From Ophioderma brevispina (Eukaryota; Echinodermata; Ophiuroidea; Amphilepidida; Ophiodermatidae): 64,000 nt of DNA. Under the pieces are notes generated by a model. It had not been told where the DNA came from, did no database searches, and saw nothing but the letters and a program-made list of their open reading frames with translations. The stretch spans positions 25,430 through 89,429 of the forward strand of contig JAMKCH010007228.1 of NCBI GenBank assembly GCA_023653785.1, given 5' to 3'. Position numbers and translations under genes: made by a program. This document shows positions 1-10,786 of this stretch, piece after piece (the stretch's first letter is position 1; every line of letters starts with the position of its first letter).

Positions 1-198
1 AGAAGAAAAAAGGGGAGAGGAATTTGGACAAATAAAGGAAAATCAGAAAGGAAAATAAAGGAGAGTAAGTGAATACTTTGTAAAAAACTTAATGGTTGCT
101 AAAAGTGCCATACCATGAATTTGTCCACATACACTTGCTGCACATGTTTTGATGCATACAGTCATTTAATCTAGACATGATTTCTGCCTTGTTTTCAG

Positions 199-410
199 GT
201 GGTGGTGGACACAACCCTAGGACCTCCCATGGCATTTCTGAAGTTAGCCTTGATGGGGTAGTCTTAGACAAGACTTTGATAGACCTTGCCTCCTGCTCAG
301 GAGATGGTATTCCCATCAGTGCTGTAGTGAAGTTCATCAAGTGGGCATATAACTATGAGCAGTGGGAGATCTATGATCAATTGTTAGAACCACTTATTGC
401 TCACATAAAG
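199..410 (+). CDS. CFAP54: CFAP54-like exon 1 of window
   Basis: The exon follows an acceptor TTTTCAG ending at 198 and stops at a donor AAG|GTAATT at 410/411. The frame is open for all 212 bases. The peptide includes GVVLDKTLIDLASCSGDG and VVKFIKWAYNYEQWEIYDQL, an amphipathic helical pattern that suits the alpha-solenoid-like body of CFAP54. The exon ends at codon phase 0. It is one of the few exons here with no frame break. The following intron holds a complete-looking DIRS-type element. Confidence 0.65.
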
Positions 411-554
411 GTAATTAATGTTATCACCAAAACTAGTGTGGAATGGGGAACATGAAATGAGCTTGGTTTTGTCTTTTTATTTTTTATTCCTTCTTTGATT
501 ATTCGGATAGCACCATTCAGTAACTCTACTTTATAAGGAGGTCCTGATCACAGT

Positions 555-640
555 GATTTTAAAGTCTCATTTATTATGACAAAACCAGAATAAAACAAAA
601 AAAATATCAACAGGCCGACACCACTTTTGACAACAAATAC
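555..640. repeat. Dispersed repeat, about 75 bp, shared with 20208-20285
   Basis: The stretch AAAGTCTCATTTATTATGAC, followed by an A-rich CAGAATAAAAC block and ending ACTTTTGACAAC, recurs at 20208-20285 with small indels. Both copies lie at the edge of transposon remnants: before a LINE scrap and DIRS element here, and before the Gypsy remnant at 20.4 kb. Its class is unknown. Confidence 0.6.
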
Positions 641-885
641 AGAATATTTATTTCACTACTTGGTATGGGCAGGTGTGAGGGAAAGGATGATGAGCATGCC
701 TCAAGAAGGGCCTTTGAGTTCAAAGTGGGCGGTTTGAGGAGGGAGGGGACGTCCAAAGAAGAACATGGACAAGCAGGGAGGAGGAGAGTAGGAGGGTTGG
801 GGTATGGATGGAGGATGCATTGCATCGGGTGAAGTGAAGGAAGGAGAGTAGTGCGATTGCTGCGGAGTGTGGAGGTGAACGCTAA
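641..885 (+). mobile_element. LINE 3'-end remnant
   Basis: The block from about 660 to 870 resembles 25590-25800: a run like AAGAAGG..TTTGA, a GGACGTCCAAAGAAGAACATGG segment (the RPKKTW-type tail of a LINE ORF2), and GGATGGAGGATGCATTG followed by TCGGG. It is frame-broken and directly abuts the left end of the DIRS-like element, so the DIRS element may have inserted into or beside it. Confidence 0.5.
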
Positions 886-887
886 CG

Positions 888-1080
888 CTAAATCATTACA
901 CTGAGCTGAATTTCCTTTAAACCCAATGGTTGAATGAAAATGAATTTTCCTTCTTGAGAAGTGAAAATGCCCCAAAAAATACAAAAATAAACCACCCCTA
1001 AAAAGAATGGACCGGTCCCTACCATGACCCCAGGTCCACACCCTGTCGCCCATTGCTCCTCCTCAGTTCCATTTTTTTCT
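888..1080. repeat. Left inverted terminal repeat of DIRS-like element
   Basis: Read on the - strand, this block gives an AACTGAGGAGGAGCAATGGG-type start, a CCTGGGGTCA segment, TTTTTAGGGGTG, and TCTCAAGAAGGAAAAT, then a CAGCTCAGTGTAATGATTT end. The same series appears on the + strand at 6840-7015 and again at 9350-9530. Confidence 0.75.
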
Positions 1081-2260
1081 GGCAGCTTAGATAAAAGAAA
1101 GGTCCCGCATCGCCGGCTCTATTACTACTGCCACACTTGAGATTATAAAAATTGATCTAAGACTGTGTCTTTCTCTTGCGGAATACTCCTAATATAATAC
1201 CCACAACCTTGGATATATAAGGATATATTCTAAGGAATAAGCCCTCTTTGGACGGCAAAAATACACGTGGATTTATACCTCCGACGGAGTGCTTCTTGTG
1301 TTGTATCCTTTGTTTACCGGCATGCGGTCATGTGATAATGGTGCGGGAAAAAAGGTAAACCAAGGCCGCCATTGCCGCACGTGTTTTCGTGCTTTGGAGG
1401 CCTTGCTTTGTTGTGAGCCGTTCTGTTCTTTGGGTTGTCTATATCAATATAAAACAGTCATATGGGTGAGTGTGTCATTATTTTCTATATGCTTGTTGTG
1501 TATTTAATAAAAATGTTGAAACTGACTTAGGAAAAAATTTCTTTAAAACCGTTTGCTGACTCAGTTTACCGAGAACGGTTTCTTGGTCCCTTCGTTTCGT
1601 GTCGGGAGTCCCCCACGGCACGCTTTAATTTTTCTGATCTGTTTCTGGCCATGCGGTAAGCCATCGGTCGCGTCACCCCGTTATGTCGGCCGCGTAAATG
1701 AGCAACGTGTGTCCCGCCCCCATCCAATCTTCGATCCATCCTCTTTGCGGTTAATGCTCACGCACCGACCGGTGCTTGTCTTTCTGCATTGGACTATCGA
1801 CGCCCATTGGGCCAGCCATAAGAGCTCAGGGTTATTTCTTCCGTTACGCCGAGGAAAAGGGGGGTGGTACTAGGGCTCCGGTCCGGGGGGATCTTCCGGG
1901 CAGCTCCGGATGCTTGGGAGCTCCCGAACGGTGGGGCAGGTTTCGGCTGCTTCGACAGCGTGTTTCTCGGGCGCCTCCCACAGAAGTTCGCCCGTCAAAC
2001 ACGCAGATACCGGACCGCTGGCTCGCCTGGGTTAGCTCTTGGGGCTTTACAGGTGCAGGCTAGCGCGGGTTGCACCTGCCAATACCCAAGGGGTTGCGGC
2101 GGGCGGTGTAACGCTCGGTGGTTGGTGAGTGGTTGATGGCGCACCCGGTGGACCGGTGATCCATAGCCGCTAGTGTCGATGCCCTTAGCGTGGTTGTGTC
2201 CCCGGCGGTCTTCGGGCCCTGTACGTTGCCTAACCACACCAGTCGAGCGGGACTGCTGGG
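1081..2260. other. 5' leader region of DIRS-like element
   Basis: No protein of the element is recognisable here. Overlapping open frames (for example 1553-1873 and 1776-2063) look like chance openings in GC-rich DNA and match no DIRS domain I know. The region becomes strongly GC-rich after about 1560, matching the body of the retrotransposon and not the host intron. Confidence 0.4.
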
Positions 2261-3660
2261 GTGGATCAGTCTGGTATGGTTTTTCAACCGGGGTTCCTGC
2301 TTGCGGGGGCACTCCGGGATATGGCAATTAGCGCCTCCACCGTCGGCTGCTCAGCCGTTGGTATGGTGCTGTCGGTTGGTGGCGACTACGCCGTTTTCGA
2401 GCGGTGTTATCGCCCCGATGCTGCAGACGTTGCAGCGACTTGTCACTTTTGTCGAGAGTGGCGGTGCGGCGGTGGCACCAGCCTGGTACCGGGCCGGGCA
2501 GGGCGGTGTTTGTTGTACCCTTCCACTTACCCATCGGCTACGCGTACATGGACTTGGTGGTCTATAACCCCTACGCATTCTCGGCCAGCACCCCCGTCGG
2601 GAGTCAGGCTGGGTTCAGCCGGGCTTACGGGCCCAGGCTGCCCAGTCAGCACCAGTGGGCTTAGTCCCCGCAGGGCATGGGGTCCTAGTGTTTTGCTGCC
2701 CAGGTGGCTTTACCAGACCCCTCCCCTCGTCTGCGCACTCGACTGCGCCGTCTCTCAGGACTCTGTACCTGCGCAGACTTATGACGTTTCAGAAGACAGC
2801 GCCAATGAGGGAGACTCCGGCTCGGAGGCATATCACCCTGTACGTGTTTTTGATCCTCCGGACCCGTTCTCGGCATCGGTTCGCTCCGGGATCGGGAATG
2901 AGGTGGGACTCTCTCCCCGTGTGCCACTCCTGCGTGCTCCACGGGCGCTGCTCCGGACAAGCTCGGCGTGCCTTGCGCGCCCGGAGCAGGGGCAGGGTGC
3001 GGAAGTGGGACAACTGGATCTCGGCTTCTCGTTTCATCCACCCACAAGTGTACAAGCGTTGACCCTTCCATCAGACGTTGGTCTGCTATGGAAGACGGGT
3101 CCGGTGAAGTGCCGCAGCAGACCGCGGGATTTGCGGTGAAGTCTTTCACACAAGTCCTGCGGACTTCAGAGGAAGGATTTCAAATCCTTCTTGCGGACTC
3201 CAGCCATGGACCCCGACATGGCGGCCAAGATACCGTCGGGTATAAGGCGGCCCCAATGGCTACTACCCGTACCTGGGAGGATAATGCAGTTGCGGCAGCT
3301 GGAACTGGCAGTGTCTTTACCGGTACGCGATCGGGTCTTTCGACCTGGTTACTCGAACACGAACTCAGGCCCCTCGTTGGACGAGGATGTGGAGCGGCTT
3401 CCCGGAGACCTATGATGCTGTATGGTCCTGGCTTCACTGGTGACTAGGCAGACAGAAGTTTCAATGGCTTTGGCACGTCGCCTGAGCTTCCTCCCTGGGG
3501 GGCAGCGCGAGAACGCCTGCTACTCGCTTTGTTCCCTTGCTTCGGAGGTCCGAAGACCAAGCCGGAGACCCGGGAAGTTATCTTCGGAGGACATTTCGGA
3601 GACTCCTTGCTTGCTTCAGCGGGAACGTGTCGAGTCCGAGTAGGCGCTCAAGGAGGCCCA
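2261..3660 (+). pseudogene. DIRS gag-like region, frame-broken
   Basis: Open segments in different + frames follow each other: 2261-3139, 2968-3447 and 3422-3643. They encode low-complexity, charged sequence, then SLVTRQTEVSMALARRLSFL, which resembles the helical segment before the basic tail in DIRS gag proteins. The position just upstream of the reverse transcriptase fits a gag role (particle protein). The frame changes are most simply single-base indels. No catalytic motif is expected. The weakest part is 2261-2700, where no family feature is visible. Confidence 0.45.
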
Positions 3661-4230
3661 GGCTGAGATCTTCGGTTCAAGAAGAAGAAGTTGAAGCGTT
3701 CTCGCTCTTCTTATTCTGGATGTACCGCCAAACAGGCGAAGCCGGCACCACCTCAGCCACCCAAGAAGTCCGCAGCCCCGGATCAGCCGTTTCTAGAAGA
3801 CCGGGGAGGGCAGGACGAAAAGACTCGTCCCCCTCCAAAAGCAAGGCGCCTGGGCAGGGGAAAGGGTCTAAGGTCCTGAGGGCGCGGCGGCCGCGGAGTC
3901 TATCCTTCGGGAAGAGGGAGTCCTCGAACCTTCGGGGGCGGCCGCTTATCTCCTTTTGGCGGGACGGAATGCCAGCCATCTCTCCCGCCACCTTGGGTGT
4001 TGAGCGTGGTGAAACGGGGTTACCAAAATCTAATTACACGCGGGTACCCCCTCCGGAATTCCCCGGCCGGGACCTACCCCGCTTCCCGGCCGACGAAGGA
4101 CCAGGGTCCTTTCGCGGAGGTTCGGAGCCTTGGCGAGGTGCCGCTCCCGGTCGAACCCCCCCTTTACACAGGGGTTCTGGTCGACTTCTTCTTGACCCCC
4201 AAGAAGACAGGAGACTGGCGTCCACATCCT
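3661..4230 (+). pseudogene. DIRS gag tail / reverse transcriptase N-terminal region
   Basis: A basic and proline-rich segment (KRSRSSYSGCTAKQAKPAPP in the frame at 3691) leads into a block that reads VLVDFFLTPKKTGDWRP in the frame ending near 4225. PKKTGDWRP is a hallmark of the fingers region of DIRS reverse transcriptases, normally followed at once by the LNKFI motif. Here LNKFI-type sequence continues in another frame at 4245, so an indel lies between. The 231-residue open frame from 3537 covers part of this block in a different frame. Confidence 0.6.
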
Positions 4231-4900
4231 GAACCTGAAGCCGCATGAACAAGTTCATCAAGCCCAAAAGGTTCAGGATGGAAACCCTTGAAGGCGGTCC
4301 TGTGCTGTCCCTTGAAGGGGGACTGGGCGTCTTCTCTGGACCTGAAGCCGCCTACCGCACGTCACAGTCCACAAATCGCCGTCGCTGGCTCAGGTTCAAA
4401 TCCAGGGCCAGTCGTTCGAGTGGACATGTCTCCCCTTCGGGCTTTCCACCTCTCCCAGGGTCTTCACGTTGTGACCCGGGAAGGTGGCGCCTTCCTCAGC
4501 GGCAGGGGGGGTTCAACCTCTGCATGTCATGGACGACTGGCTAATCTACGGACCGTCGCCTTTGGCGACGTCGAGATGGTCCGTTCGAAAATACAGGTCG
4601 TGCAGAGGCTGGGCTTTATCATCAATTGCGAGAAGTCCAGCTTGACCTCCTCCCAGGACCTGAGGTATCTGGGTTGCAGGCTGCAGGTTGCTTCCCGGCA
4701 TTGCAGGAAAGAAAAGAAACCGTCGGTTAAGAGGCGGGTGGAGGTTGTCATTCGAACGCGACCTGCATGGCCAAACTCAATCAGGCCCCTGCTCGAAGAC
4801 TGGATTCGCGTTGCTCGGCTGCTGGCAGTCTCGTCGATCTTGGTCCCCGTACAGTCACTACAAATGAAGGTTTGCCTTCAACTGACACCTCGGGCGGCAT
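4231..4900 (+). pseudogene. DIRS reverse transcriptase core, frame-broken
   Basis: Recognisable pieces in order: MNKFIKPKRFRMETLE at 4245; a CPLKGDWASSLDLK segment with the first catalytic aspartate region at about 4310; CLPFGLS-like palm sequence at about 4430; HVMDDWLIY with the DD pair at 4523-4549; then LGFIINCEKSSLTSSQDLRY and YLGCRL in the thumb. The usual residue before MDD is an aromatic, and here it reads V. Several frame shifts separate the pieces. The enzyme would copy element RNA into DNA. DIRS affiliation is firm from the PKKTGDWRP and EKSSLTPSQ-type motifs. Confidence 0.75.
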
Positions 4901-5600
4901 GACAGGCCGATCCGGCACCCAGACTCCTGTCTGATCCCCATCGAGGCACACAGGACGACGGCATCGGATGGATACTGAAACGGCCAGTAGCTCGGGGCGA
5001 TCTTCGAGAAGATTCGAAACTCAGCGAGCGATTGTTCGCTTCTCCGCGAGGTCACAAGCTACCTCGGTATTGCCGCCCGGTTGCAGTCGACGCCCTGTAG
5101 ATAGAATGGTCGGGGTTTCACGGCATACGCATTCCACCGATTCCGATTCTCAACCGTGTAGTGTCGAAAATCGGGCGGGAGGAATGTCGGGTTCGTCCTC
5201 ATTGTGCTCCATTATGGCGAAACACCTTTGGTTTCAGCCAATGGTGGATCGCTTAGCGGCTCCGCCAAGACGCCCCTACCAATCCGTCCGATCTAATATC
5301 AATTACGGACGGGGGGCACGCCACAGTCTATCGATAGAACATCAAGCGTTACTGAGATGGCCTTTATTATAGGCAAACAATGCCGAGATAGCTGCTTTTC
5401 GCAGAGGGCTTGCCTCCGCTAAGATCCGCCGGAAGAAGGAGATCCACGATGGATGTTTACGTAAGAGTCTTGGACCCTACTTCCTGGTGTTGTGGCGGCG
5501 AGAATGTCTCTCCGATCGAGCTACTGTCGCCGAGATGCGGAATTCTCAAAGAACGCTTCTGATAGCGGCCTGAAACCAGTCGTTAGAATTATAAGGCCGC
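4901..5600 (+). pseudogene. DIRS RNase H-like tail and linker
   Basis: After the reverse transcriptase, one frame gives ASPRGHKLPRYC, then VAVDAL, then IEWSGFHGIRIPPIPILNRV and KIGREECRV. This matches the DIRS RNase H tail, whose usual pattern is VDALsidWs...yaFPP....rvl.Ki..E...vlLIaP.WP. It is broken by indels. The same block recurs at 7430-7700 in the downstream duplicate, and comparing the two copies removes several of the breaks. Confidence 0.6.
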
Positions 5601-5619
5601 CATCCTTTGCTATCCACAG

Positions 5620-6400
5620 AGGGTTTGCGATGGGTCTACCATTAACGATGATGGACAGCCGTCTCCTTCTGGAGGGGATGTACAACCCTCGACCTCCGGC
5701 CAGGAAGAAGGTCCCACCCTGGGACCTTAAATACTGTCTTAGACTACTTAACTAGGCCTCCGTTTGAACCTATGAATGAGGCTTCGCTTAAGCATGTCCA
5801 CTCTCAAGACGGCCTTCCTGGGTCGCACTTGCCTCCGGGAGACGATGCTCTGGATTAAAAAAACATCTCAATCTCGGCATCAGAGATCTCCCGGGGAAAC
5901 AGGCCCTGGGTTTGTTTTAAGCTTGTTTCTCAGGCCAGACTTTCTGGGCCAAAAAAAACGAGACATTCTTTAGAACATTCGACCATCATCCTTCCCCGGA
6001 TCGCCAACAGTGTCGGTGCGGGAGGAGATCGCCTGTGGTGTCCGGTTCGGGCCTTGGACAGTACTATAAAGCGCCAAAAACCGCCTTCTCTCCGAGGGGG
6101 CGCGAATGACGGGTTGTTTCTCATCATTGCTGCCACCATGGTACGGTCAAAGACGACGCTAGCCATATGGATGGTCCGCGGTTATCACTGTTCCGGTGCG
6201 GGGGAGGGTCCCTCACGGGCCGGGCTCATTCTGTTTTAATTATCACGTCCTCTTGGCATACACGCGAATATCATTGCAGAAGAAAATTTGCCAAGCAGGG
6301 TCGTGGAAGGCTCCCAACGTTTTCGTAGGTGTACTACAGAAATGTACAAACTCCCCAAGAGAACGTCGCGAGGGCACTCCTGCAGAAAAACACTAAATCT
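5620..6400 (+). pseudogene. DIRS tyrosine recombinase, frame-broken
   Basis: Pieces in order: LLLEGMYNPRPPARKKVPPW at 5665; WDLKYCLRLL; a LKTAFL block followed by a LRETM(L)WIKK-like stretch that should carry the first catalytic arginine (the typical pattern is LASgRRRSe); LWCPVRALD at 6034; and, after indels, an SVR/ITTSWAYTR-like segment and QAGSWKAPNVFV at 6300. HSVR (seen clearly in the second copy at 8700) is the HxxR motif, and the WKAPN segment precedes the catalytic tyrosine. These enzymes integrate circular DIRS DNA without target duplication. Confidence 0.75.
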
Positions 6401-6639
6401 ACCAAAACATTCCCCAAATACCTAAGTTGCCCGACCAGACACCGCCCCGGAGTTAGTCCGCCTGTGAGGTGAGCATCTATGCTGTTTCAACTTTTATGAT
6501 GTGCATCTTGATGTCCCTCATATGTGTCTTTATGTGTTGGTTGTATCCGTCCATCCTTTGGTGCACCGTTGAGCCACGCTTGGAAACTATTATGTTCCAC
6601 CTCGAATAGTAGGGAGCTAGTCTGTGTGTTGATGAACTA

Positions 6640-7015
6640 TTTATTCTAACGAAGGTTAATGCCATATGTTCAAGGTCAAAATTGGTAAGGAAATAGCTCA
6701 GGTAATGATTTTGGAGTTCAAAACATGTTATGTGTATAAAATCATATAACTGAGGCCTGATTTCCTGTCCATGTTGACTCTCCCACTACGCCTTACCCAA
6801 AAACATAGTAGTTCGTGCGTCGTGTGGGCTTTGCTTGGGCCAAACGGAAGCTGAGGAGGAAGCAATGGCCGACCGGGTGGACCTGGGGTCACTGGGATGG
6901 ACGGTCCATTTCTTTTAGGGGTGTTATTGTATTTTGGGCTTTACTTATCAAGAAGGAAAATGCATATGTTTCAGTTCAAACATTGGAAAGGAAGGAAATC
7001 GGCTCAGTTATATGA
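6640..7015. repeat. Right terminal and internal repeats of DIRS-like element
   Basis: 6840-7015 is the inverse of 888-1080. A partial direct copy of its inner part is found at 6655-6740 (CAGGTAATGATTTT followed by AACATGTTATGTG). Having a second partial terminal sequence inside the right end resembles the internal complementary region of DIRS elements, which is used to circularise the DNA. Confidence 0.6.
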
Positions 7016-7066
7016 TTTAAAAAACATAACATGTTTTTGATATTATGCAATGTGTCCACCTACAAG

Positions 7067-7225
7067 ATGCTAGATGATGCTCAGTATACAGCAGACCTGA
7101 AAGACCATTGGAGAGATTATTGCAAGCCATGGAAAACCCCTCAATCCAAGTCGCAAATCCACAGAGAATCCTCAACATTGATGATGGAAGATGGGCCCAC
7201 ATTGCCTCAGGCCAAGCTACCCATT
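7067..7225 (+). CDS. CFAP54: CFAP54-like exon 2, first copy
   Basis: The block follows CCTACAAG (an AAG acceptor, where the other copy has ACAG) and ends ACCCATT|GTAAGT. It contains DDAQYTADLK followed by a region broken by indels. Compared with the second copy at 9595-9739 it has about 14 extra bases spread as small insertions. The exon encodes part of the helical body; no catalytic role is expected. Confidence 0.55.
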
Positions 7226-7401
7226 GTAAGTGGAATGCAATTCTTGTAAAGCACGCCTACTTTGAAGAGAACCGCCCCCCAAAATGATTTCCTTTCAAGA
7301 AGGTTAATGAAATGTTTCTTCTGTGTATGGTGAATACATAGAAAGCTACTACATATTTTATCTATTTCTGATAATAAATGTGTGTTCCCTGCTATTTTTA
7401 G

Positions 7402-7420
7402 CTCATGGAAGTCGCGACAA
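7402..7420 (+). pseudogene. CFAP54: Truncated CFAP54-like exon 3, first copy
   Basis: After the acceptor TATTTTTAG, only about 19 bases of the exon (CTCATGGAAGTCGCGACAA) are present before the sequence jumps into DIRS RNase H DNA. The full exon is at 9913-9998. This is the join of the first tandem duplication. Confidence 0.75.
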
Positions 7421-9535
7421 GTAGCTCGGGCGATCTTCGAAATTCGAAACTCCGCAGATCGATCTGTTCGCTCGCTTCTCCGCTGAGTCACAAGCTCCCT
7501 CTGTATTGCTCCCGGTTTGTCAGGCGACGCGGCTGTCGATAGACTGGTCGGGGTTCACCGCCTACGCATTCCCACCGATTCCGTTCCCCACCGTGTAGTG
7601 TCGAAAATCGGGCGGGAGGAATGTCGGGTTCCTCATTGCTTCCCTTCTGGCCCGAAACACCTTTGGTTTCGGCCAATGGTCGAATCGTCTTGTGGTTCCG
7701 CACTACGACTACCATCCGTCCGGATCTAATTCTTCCTCCGACGTGGGGAACGCCAGTCTATCGATAGAAACATCTAGCTTTATGCCGGGCCATTATCAGG
7801 CACAATCCGAGATAGCTGCTTTTCGCAGAGGGCTGCATTCGCTCATAAATTCCGCCGGAAGAAGGAGAATCACACTGATGTTTTACAGTAAGCGTCTTGG
7901 CCCTAACTTCCGTGGTGTGAGCGGCGAGAAGTCTCTCCGACTCGTGCTACTGTAGCCGAGATCGCGGACTTTCCTCACACCGAACGCTTCGATAGCGGCT
8001 TTGAGACCAGTACGTTAGAAATTATAAAGCCGCCATCCTTGCTATCCACAGAGGGTTTGAGAACGGGTCTACCATCAACGGTGATGGGACAATCCGTCTC
8101 CTTCTGAAGGGGATGTACAACACATCGACCTCCGCTAGAAGGTGGTCCCCTTCTTGGGACCTAAACACCGTCTTAGACTACTTAACTAAGCCTTTTCCTC
8201 CGTTTGATACCTATGGAATGAGGCTTCGCTTAAAGCCTTCACTCTCAAGCGGCCCTCCGGTCGCACTTGTCCTCCGGGAGACGATGCTCTCTGGATTAAA
8301 AACAGCTCCAATCTCGCATCAGAGTTCTCCCCTGGACAATGGTTAAGCTGTTGTCTTTCTCAGGCCAGACTTCTGGCCAAAAACGAGACATCTTCCTTTA
8401 GACATTCGACCATCATCCTACCACCCATCCTACCCGGATCGCCAACAACAGTTCGTCGGTTCGGGAGGATCGCCTGTGGTGTCCTGTTCGGAAGAGGGAT
8501 GATGGCCTTGAGTACTATAAGCGCAAACCGCTTCTTCTCTCCGAGGGCTCGCATGACGGGTTTGTTTCTTTCTCCATCACACCAAATGCTGCCCCCCATG
8601 GCACCCCCCCCAGCGTCCCCAAAGACGACGCTACCAGATGGATTTCCGCGGTTCTCAACTGATTCGGTGGCGGTGGCGGGTCCCTCCACTGGCCCGGCTC
8701 ATTCTGTTCGGAATATCACTTCCAATCACCCCCTTTCCTCATTGGCCTACCACCGCGGAATCGCTCTCAATTGTCAGAAATTTGCCAAGCAGTGCGTGAA
8801 GGCTCCCACACAAAACGTTGTTCCGCGTCGGTGGTCCTAACAGACGTCAAAACCCCAAGAAAAGGGCGTTGCTGTAAGGCTCTTCTGCAGAACAACACTA
8901 CATCTACCCAAACATTCCACATACCTAAGTTGCCGACCATGACAACCGCCCCGAGTATTCCGCCTTTTAGGTGAGCATCTATGTGTTTCAAACTTTATGA
9001 TGTGCATTCCTGATGTCCATCATAGTTGTCTTTATGATTTTGGTGTCCCTCCGTTCCATCCTTTGGCTGCATCGTTGAGCCCACGCTCGGAAACTATAAT
9101 GTTCCAACCTCCGACTAAGTGTACTAGTCTGGTGTTGATTGAAATATCATTTCAAGAAGGTGCATGCATATGTTTCAGTCAACATTGGTTTAAAGGAAAT
9201 CAAGCTCAGTGTAATGATTTTAGTCAAAAACCTGTGTTATGTTTTATAAATCAATATAACTGAGGCCTGAATTTCTTTCCAATGTTGACTTCCCACTACG
9301 TCCTTACCCAAAAACATAGTATTTCGTTCTAGTGTTGGCCCTTTGGGCCAAAACGGAGCTGGGAGGAGCATGGCCGACAGGGTGTGACCTGGGGTCACTA
9401 GGAGGGACGGTCCTTTCTTCTTTTTTAGGGGTGTTAGTTGTATTTTGTTTGGGGGGGCAATTTCACTTCTCAATAAGGAAAATCATCTTTTCAGTCAACA
9501 TTGGAAAGGAATCAGGCCTCAGTTATATAAAACAA
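7421..9535 (+). mobile_element. Second copy of DIRS 3' half (duplicate)
   Basis: This is the duplicate of 4985-7015: RNase H tail, recombinase and right terminal repeat. It lacks gag and the reverse transcriptase core. Readable pieces include DVGNASLSIE (7740), AEIAAFRRGL-like sequence (7806) where copy 1 reads the same region with shifts, an RSLKRPSGRT-type recombinase block near 8250, and AHSVRNITS at 8697, the HxxR motif. The right terminal repeat is at about 9350-9530, with the partial inner copy at 9150-9225. Confidence 0.75.
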
Positions 9536-9594
9536 TGTTTAAAAAACATAAACATTTTTTTTATTTTTTTTATTTTTTTTAATACTTTGTACAG

Positions 9595-9739
9595 ATGCAG
9601 ATGATGCTCAGTATACAGCCGACCTGAAAGCATTGGAGATTATGCAGCCCTGGCACCCTCAATCCACGTCGCAAACCAAGAGACCTCCTCAACCTTGATG
9701 ATGGAGATGGGCCCACATTGCCTCAGCCAACTACCCATG
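9595..9739 (+). CDS. CFAP54: CFAP54-like exon 2, second copy
   Basis: Acceptor TTTGTACAG ends at 9594 and donor CCCATG|GTAAGT follows 9739. The start reads DADDAQYTADLKALEIMQPW in frame, a better match to a coding exon than the first copy. The frame breaks in the CAACCTTGATGATGG stretch, with a single indel as the simplest cause. A long poly-T run precedes the acceptor. Confidence 0.6.
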
Positions 9740-9912
9740 GTAAGTTGGAAAGCATGTCTTGTAAAGCACGCCTACTTTTGAAGAACCGCCAAAATGATTT
9801 CCTTGTCAAGAAGTGTAATGAAATGTTTCTCTGTGTATGGTGAATCACATAGAAAGCTACTACCTATTTTCTCCTATTCTGATAATAAATGTGTGTTCCC
9901 TGCTATTTTTAG

Positions 9913-9998
9913 CTCATGGAAGTCATCGACAAGTACTTCAGGATGAAATGCTACACCTTGCTGAGGTCTTATTATCTAGTGTCAAGGACCATATGACG
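9913..9998 (+). CDS. CFAP54: CFAP54-like exon 3
   Basis: Acceptor TATTTTTAG and donor ACG|GTGAGT are both strong. The first part reads LMEVIDKYFR and, after a one-base shift, DEMLHLAEVLLSSVKDHMT. Read with that shift the exon is fully open; as written it is not. An (AC)n run starts just after the donor. Confidence 0.7.
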
Positions 9999-10091
9999 GT
10001 GAGTCAGTGACACACACACACACACACATGTAAAATATTATAGGTAAAATTAAAACTGTAGTGAACTACTGAATGGTGGTTTTCTTTACAG

Positions 10092-10159
10092 AAAAAGTTT
10101 GAGATAAGAGGTTTGAACTGATTGTAATCAAGGCTCTAGAGATCCATTCATACCTCACG
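10092..10159 (+). CDS. CFAP54: CFAP54-like exon 4
   Basis: Acceptor TTTACAG, donor ACG|GTACCG. KKFE is followed, after one missing base in GAGATAAGAGG, by KRFELIVIKALEIHSYLT in another frame. The helical, hydrophobic-charged pattern continues that of exon 3. Without the correction a TGA stops the frame at FEIRGLN. Confidence 0.6.
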
Positions 10160-10786
10160 GTACCGTGGATTGCATTACTGATATATTGATTACTTTCTGC
10201 TGTAACTCAGTGCAACTCAAAGCAAATCCAGTTCAATTGAACTTTATTGCAGTACCGTGATGCTGTATTTGGGTAGAGAGTGCAGCTTGTGCAACATAGT
10301 TTACTGTAACACAGATGCAATGATGTAAGAATGAATCATAACACTCAGAGTCCCTTCACTGCAACTACAGCTAATTGTACATCAAATCATAGCACTCCTT
10401 GGTCCATCTTGATTTCAGCAATGCACTTAGAGCCACTATCAATCATTTTTTCAAAATTCAAAATGCCCATTTTGTTAGTGTTAGGTCATATCAACACTTT
10501 ATATTACTCTTCTTTGTGAAAAACAGACACTAAAGCATTTTAAAGCAGTCTTGAAGATGCCATTTGCGACTGTTTTGTTTACCAATTAAAGTCGGATCCC
10601 GACTTTTATTAGTAAATACTGCATTCTTGACCAATATGGCGTGTTAAGCTTAGCCACATACAGGGGTCTGTACTACAACCATTTCCAATACAACAGTGCA
10701 AAAAAAAATGGATTTTGATGAAAAATAGGGGGTGTGGTTTGTTTACATTTTGAAAAAATTGCTGATAGTGGCTCTAAATTAGGCCC

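Larger units (their letters stand above)
888..7015 (+). mobile_element. DIRS-like tyrosine-recombinase retrotransposon
   Basis: The element is bounded by inverted terminal repeats (about 888-1080 and 6840-7015). Inside, in order, are a gag-like region (about 2.26-3.66 kb), a reverse transcriptase (about 3.9-4.9 kb), an RNase H-like tail (about 4.9-5.3 kb) and a tyrosine recombinase (about 5.6-6.4 kb). This order and the inverted repeats mark the DIRS group, which integrates by a tyrosine recombinase and not a DDE integrase. The coding frames are broken by many short indels, so this copy could not act as it stands. It is GC-richer than the surrounding intron. It lies within one intron of the CFAP54-like gene, in the same orientation. 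Confidence 0.8.
4985..9930 (+). repeat. Tandem duplication 1 (about 2.44 kb and 2.51 kb copies)
   Basis: Copy 1 runs from about 4985 to 7420 and copy 2 from about 7421 to 9930. Each begins at AGTAGCTCGGG in the DIRS RNase H region and ends in the CFAP54-like exon CTCATGGAAGTC..GACAAGTA. The join at 7419-7423 sits on AGTA, present at both parent ends. The copies differ by very many one- to three-base indels spread over the whole length. Confidence 0.8.

Noticed and set aside
607..1053. 148-codon open frame on the - strand
   Set aside because: It overlaps a LINE scrap and the DIRS terminal repeat, which explain the sequence, and the peptide has no domain-like pattern.
2685..3149. 154-codon - strand frame within the DIRS element
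   Set aside because: It is antisense to the gag-like frames in GC-rich DNA with few stop codons; no known DIRS protein is encoded on that strand here.
9541..9580. T-rich run as a Pol III terminator or poly-A tail of a retro-insertion
   Set aside because: It is the pyrimidine tract before the exon 2 acceptor; the first copy has no such long run, so its length is probably noise.
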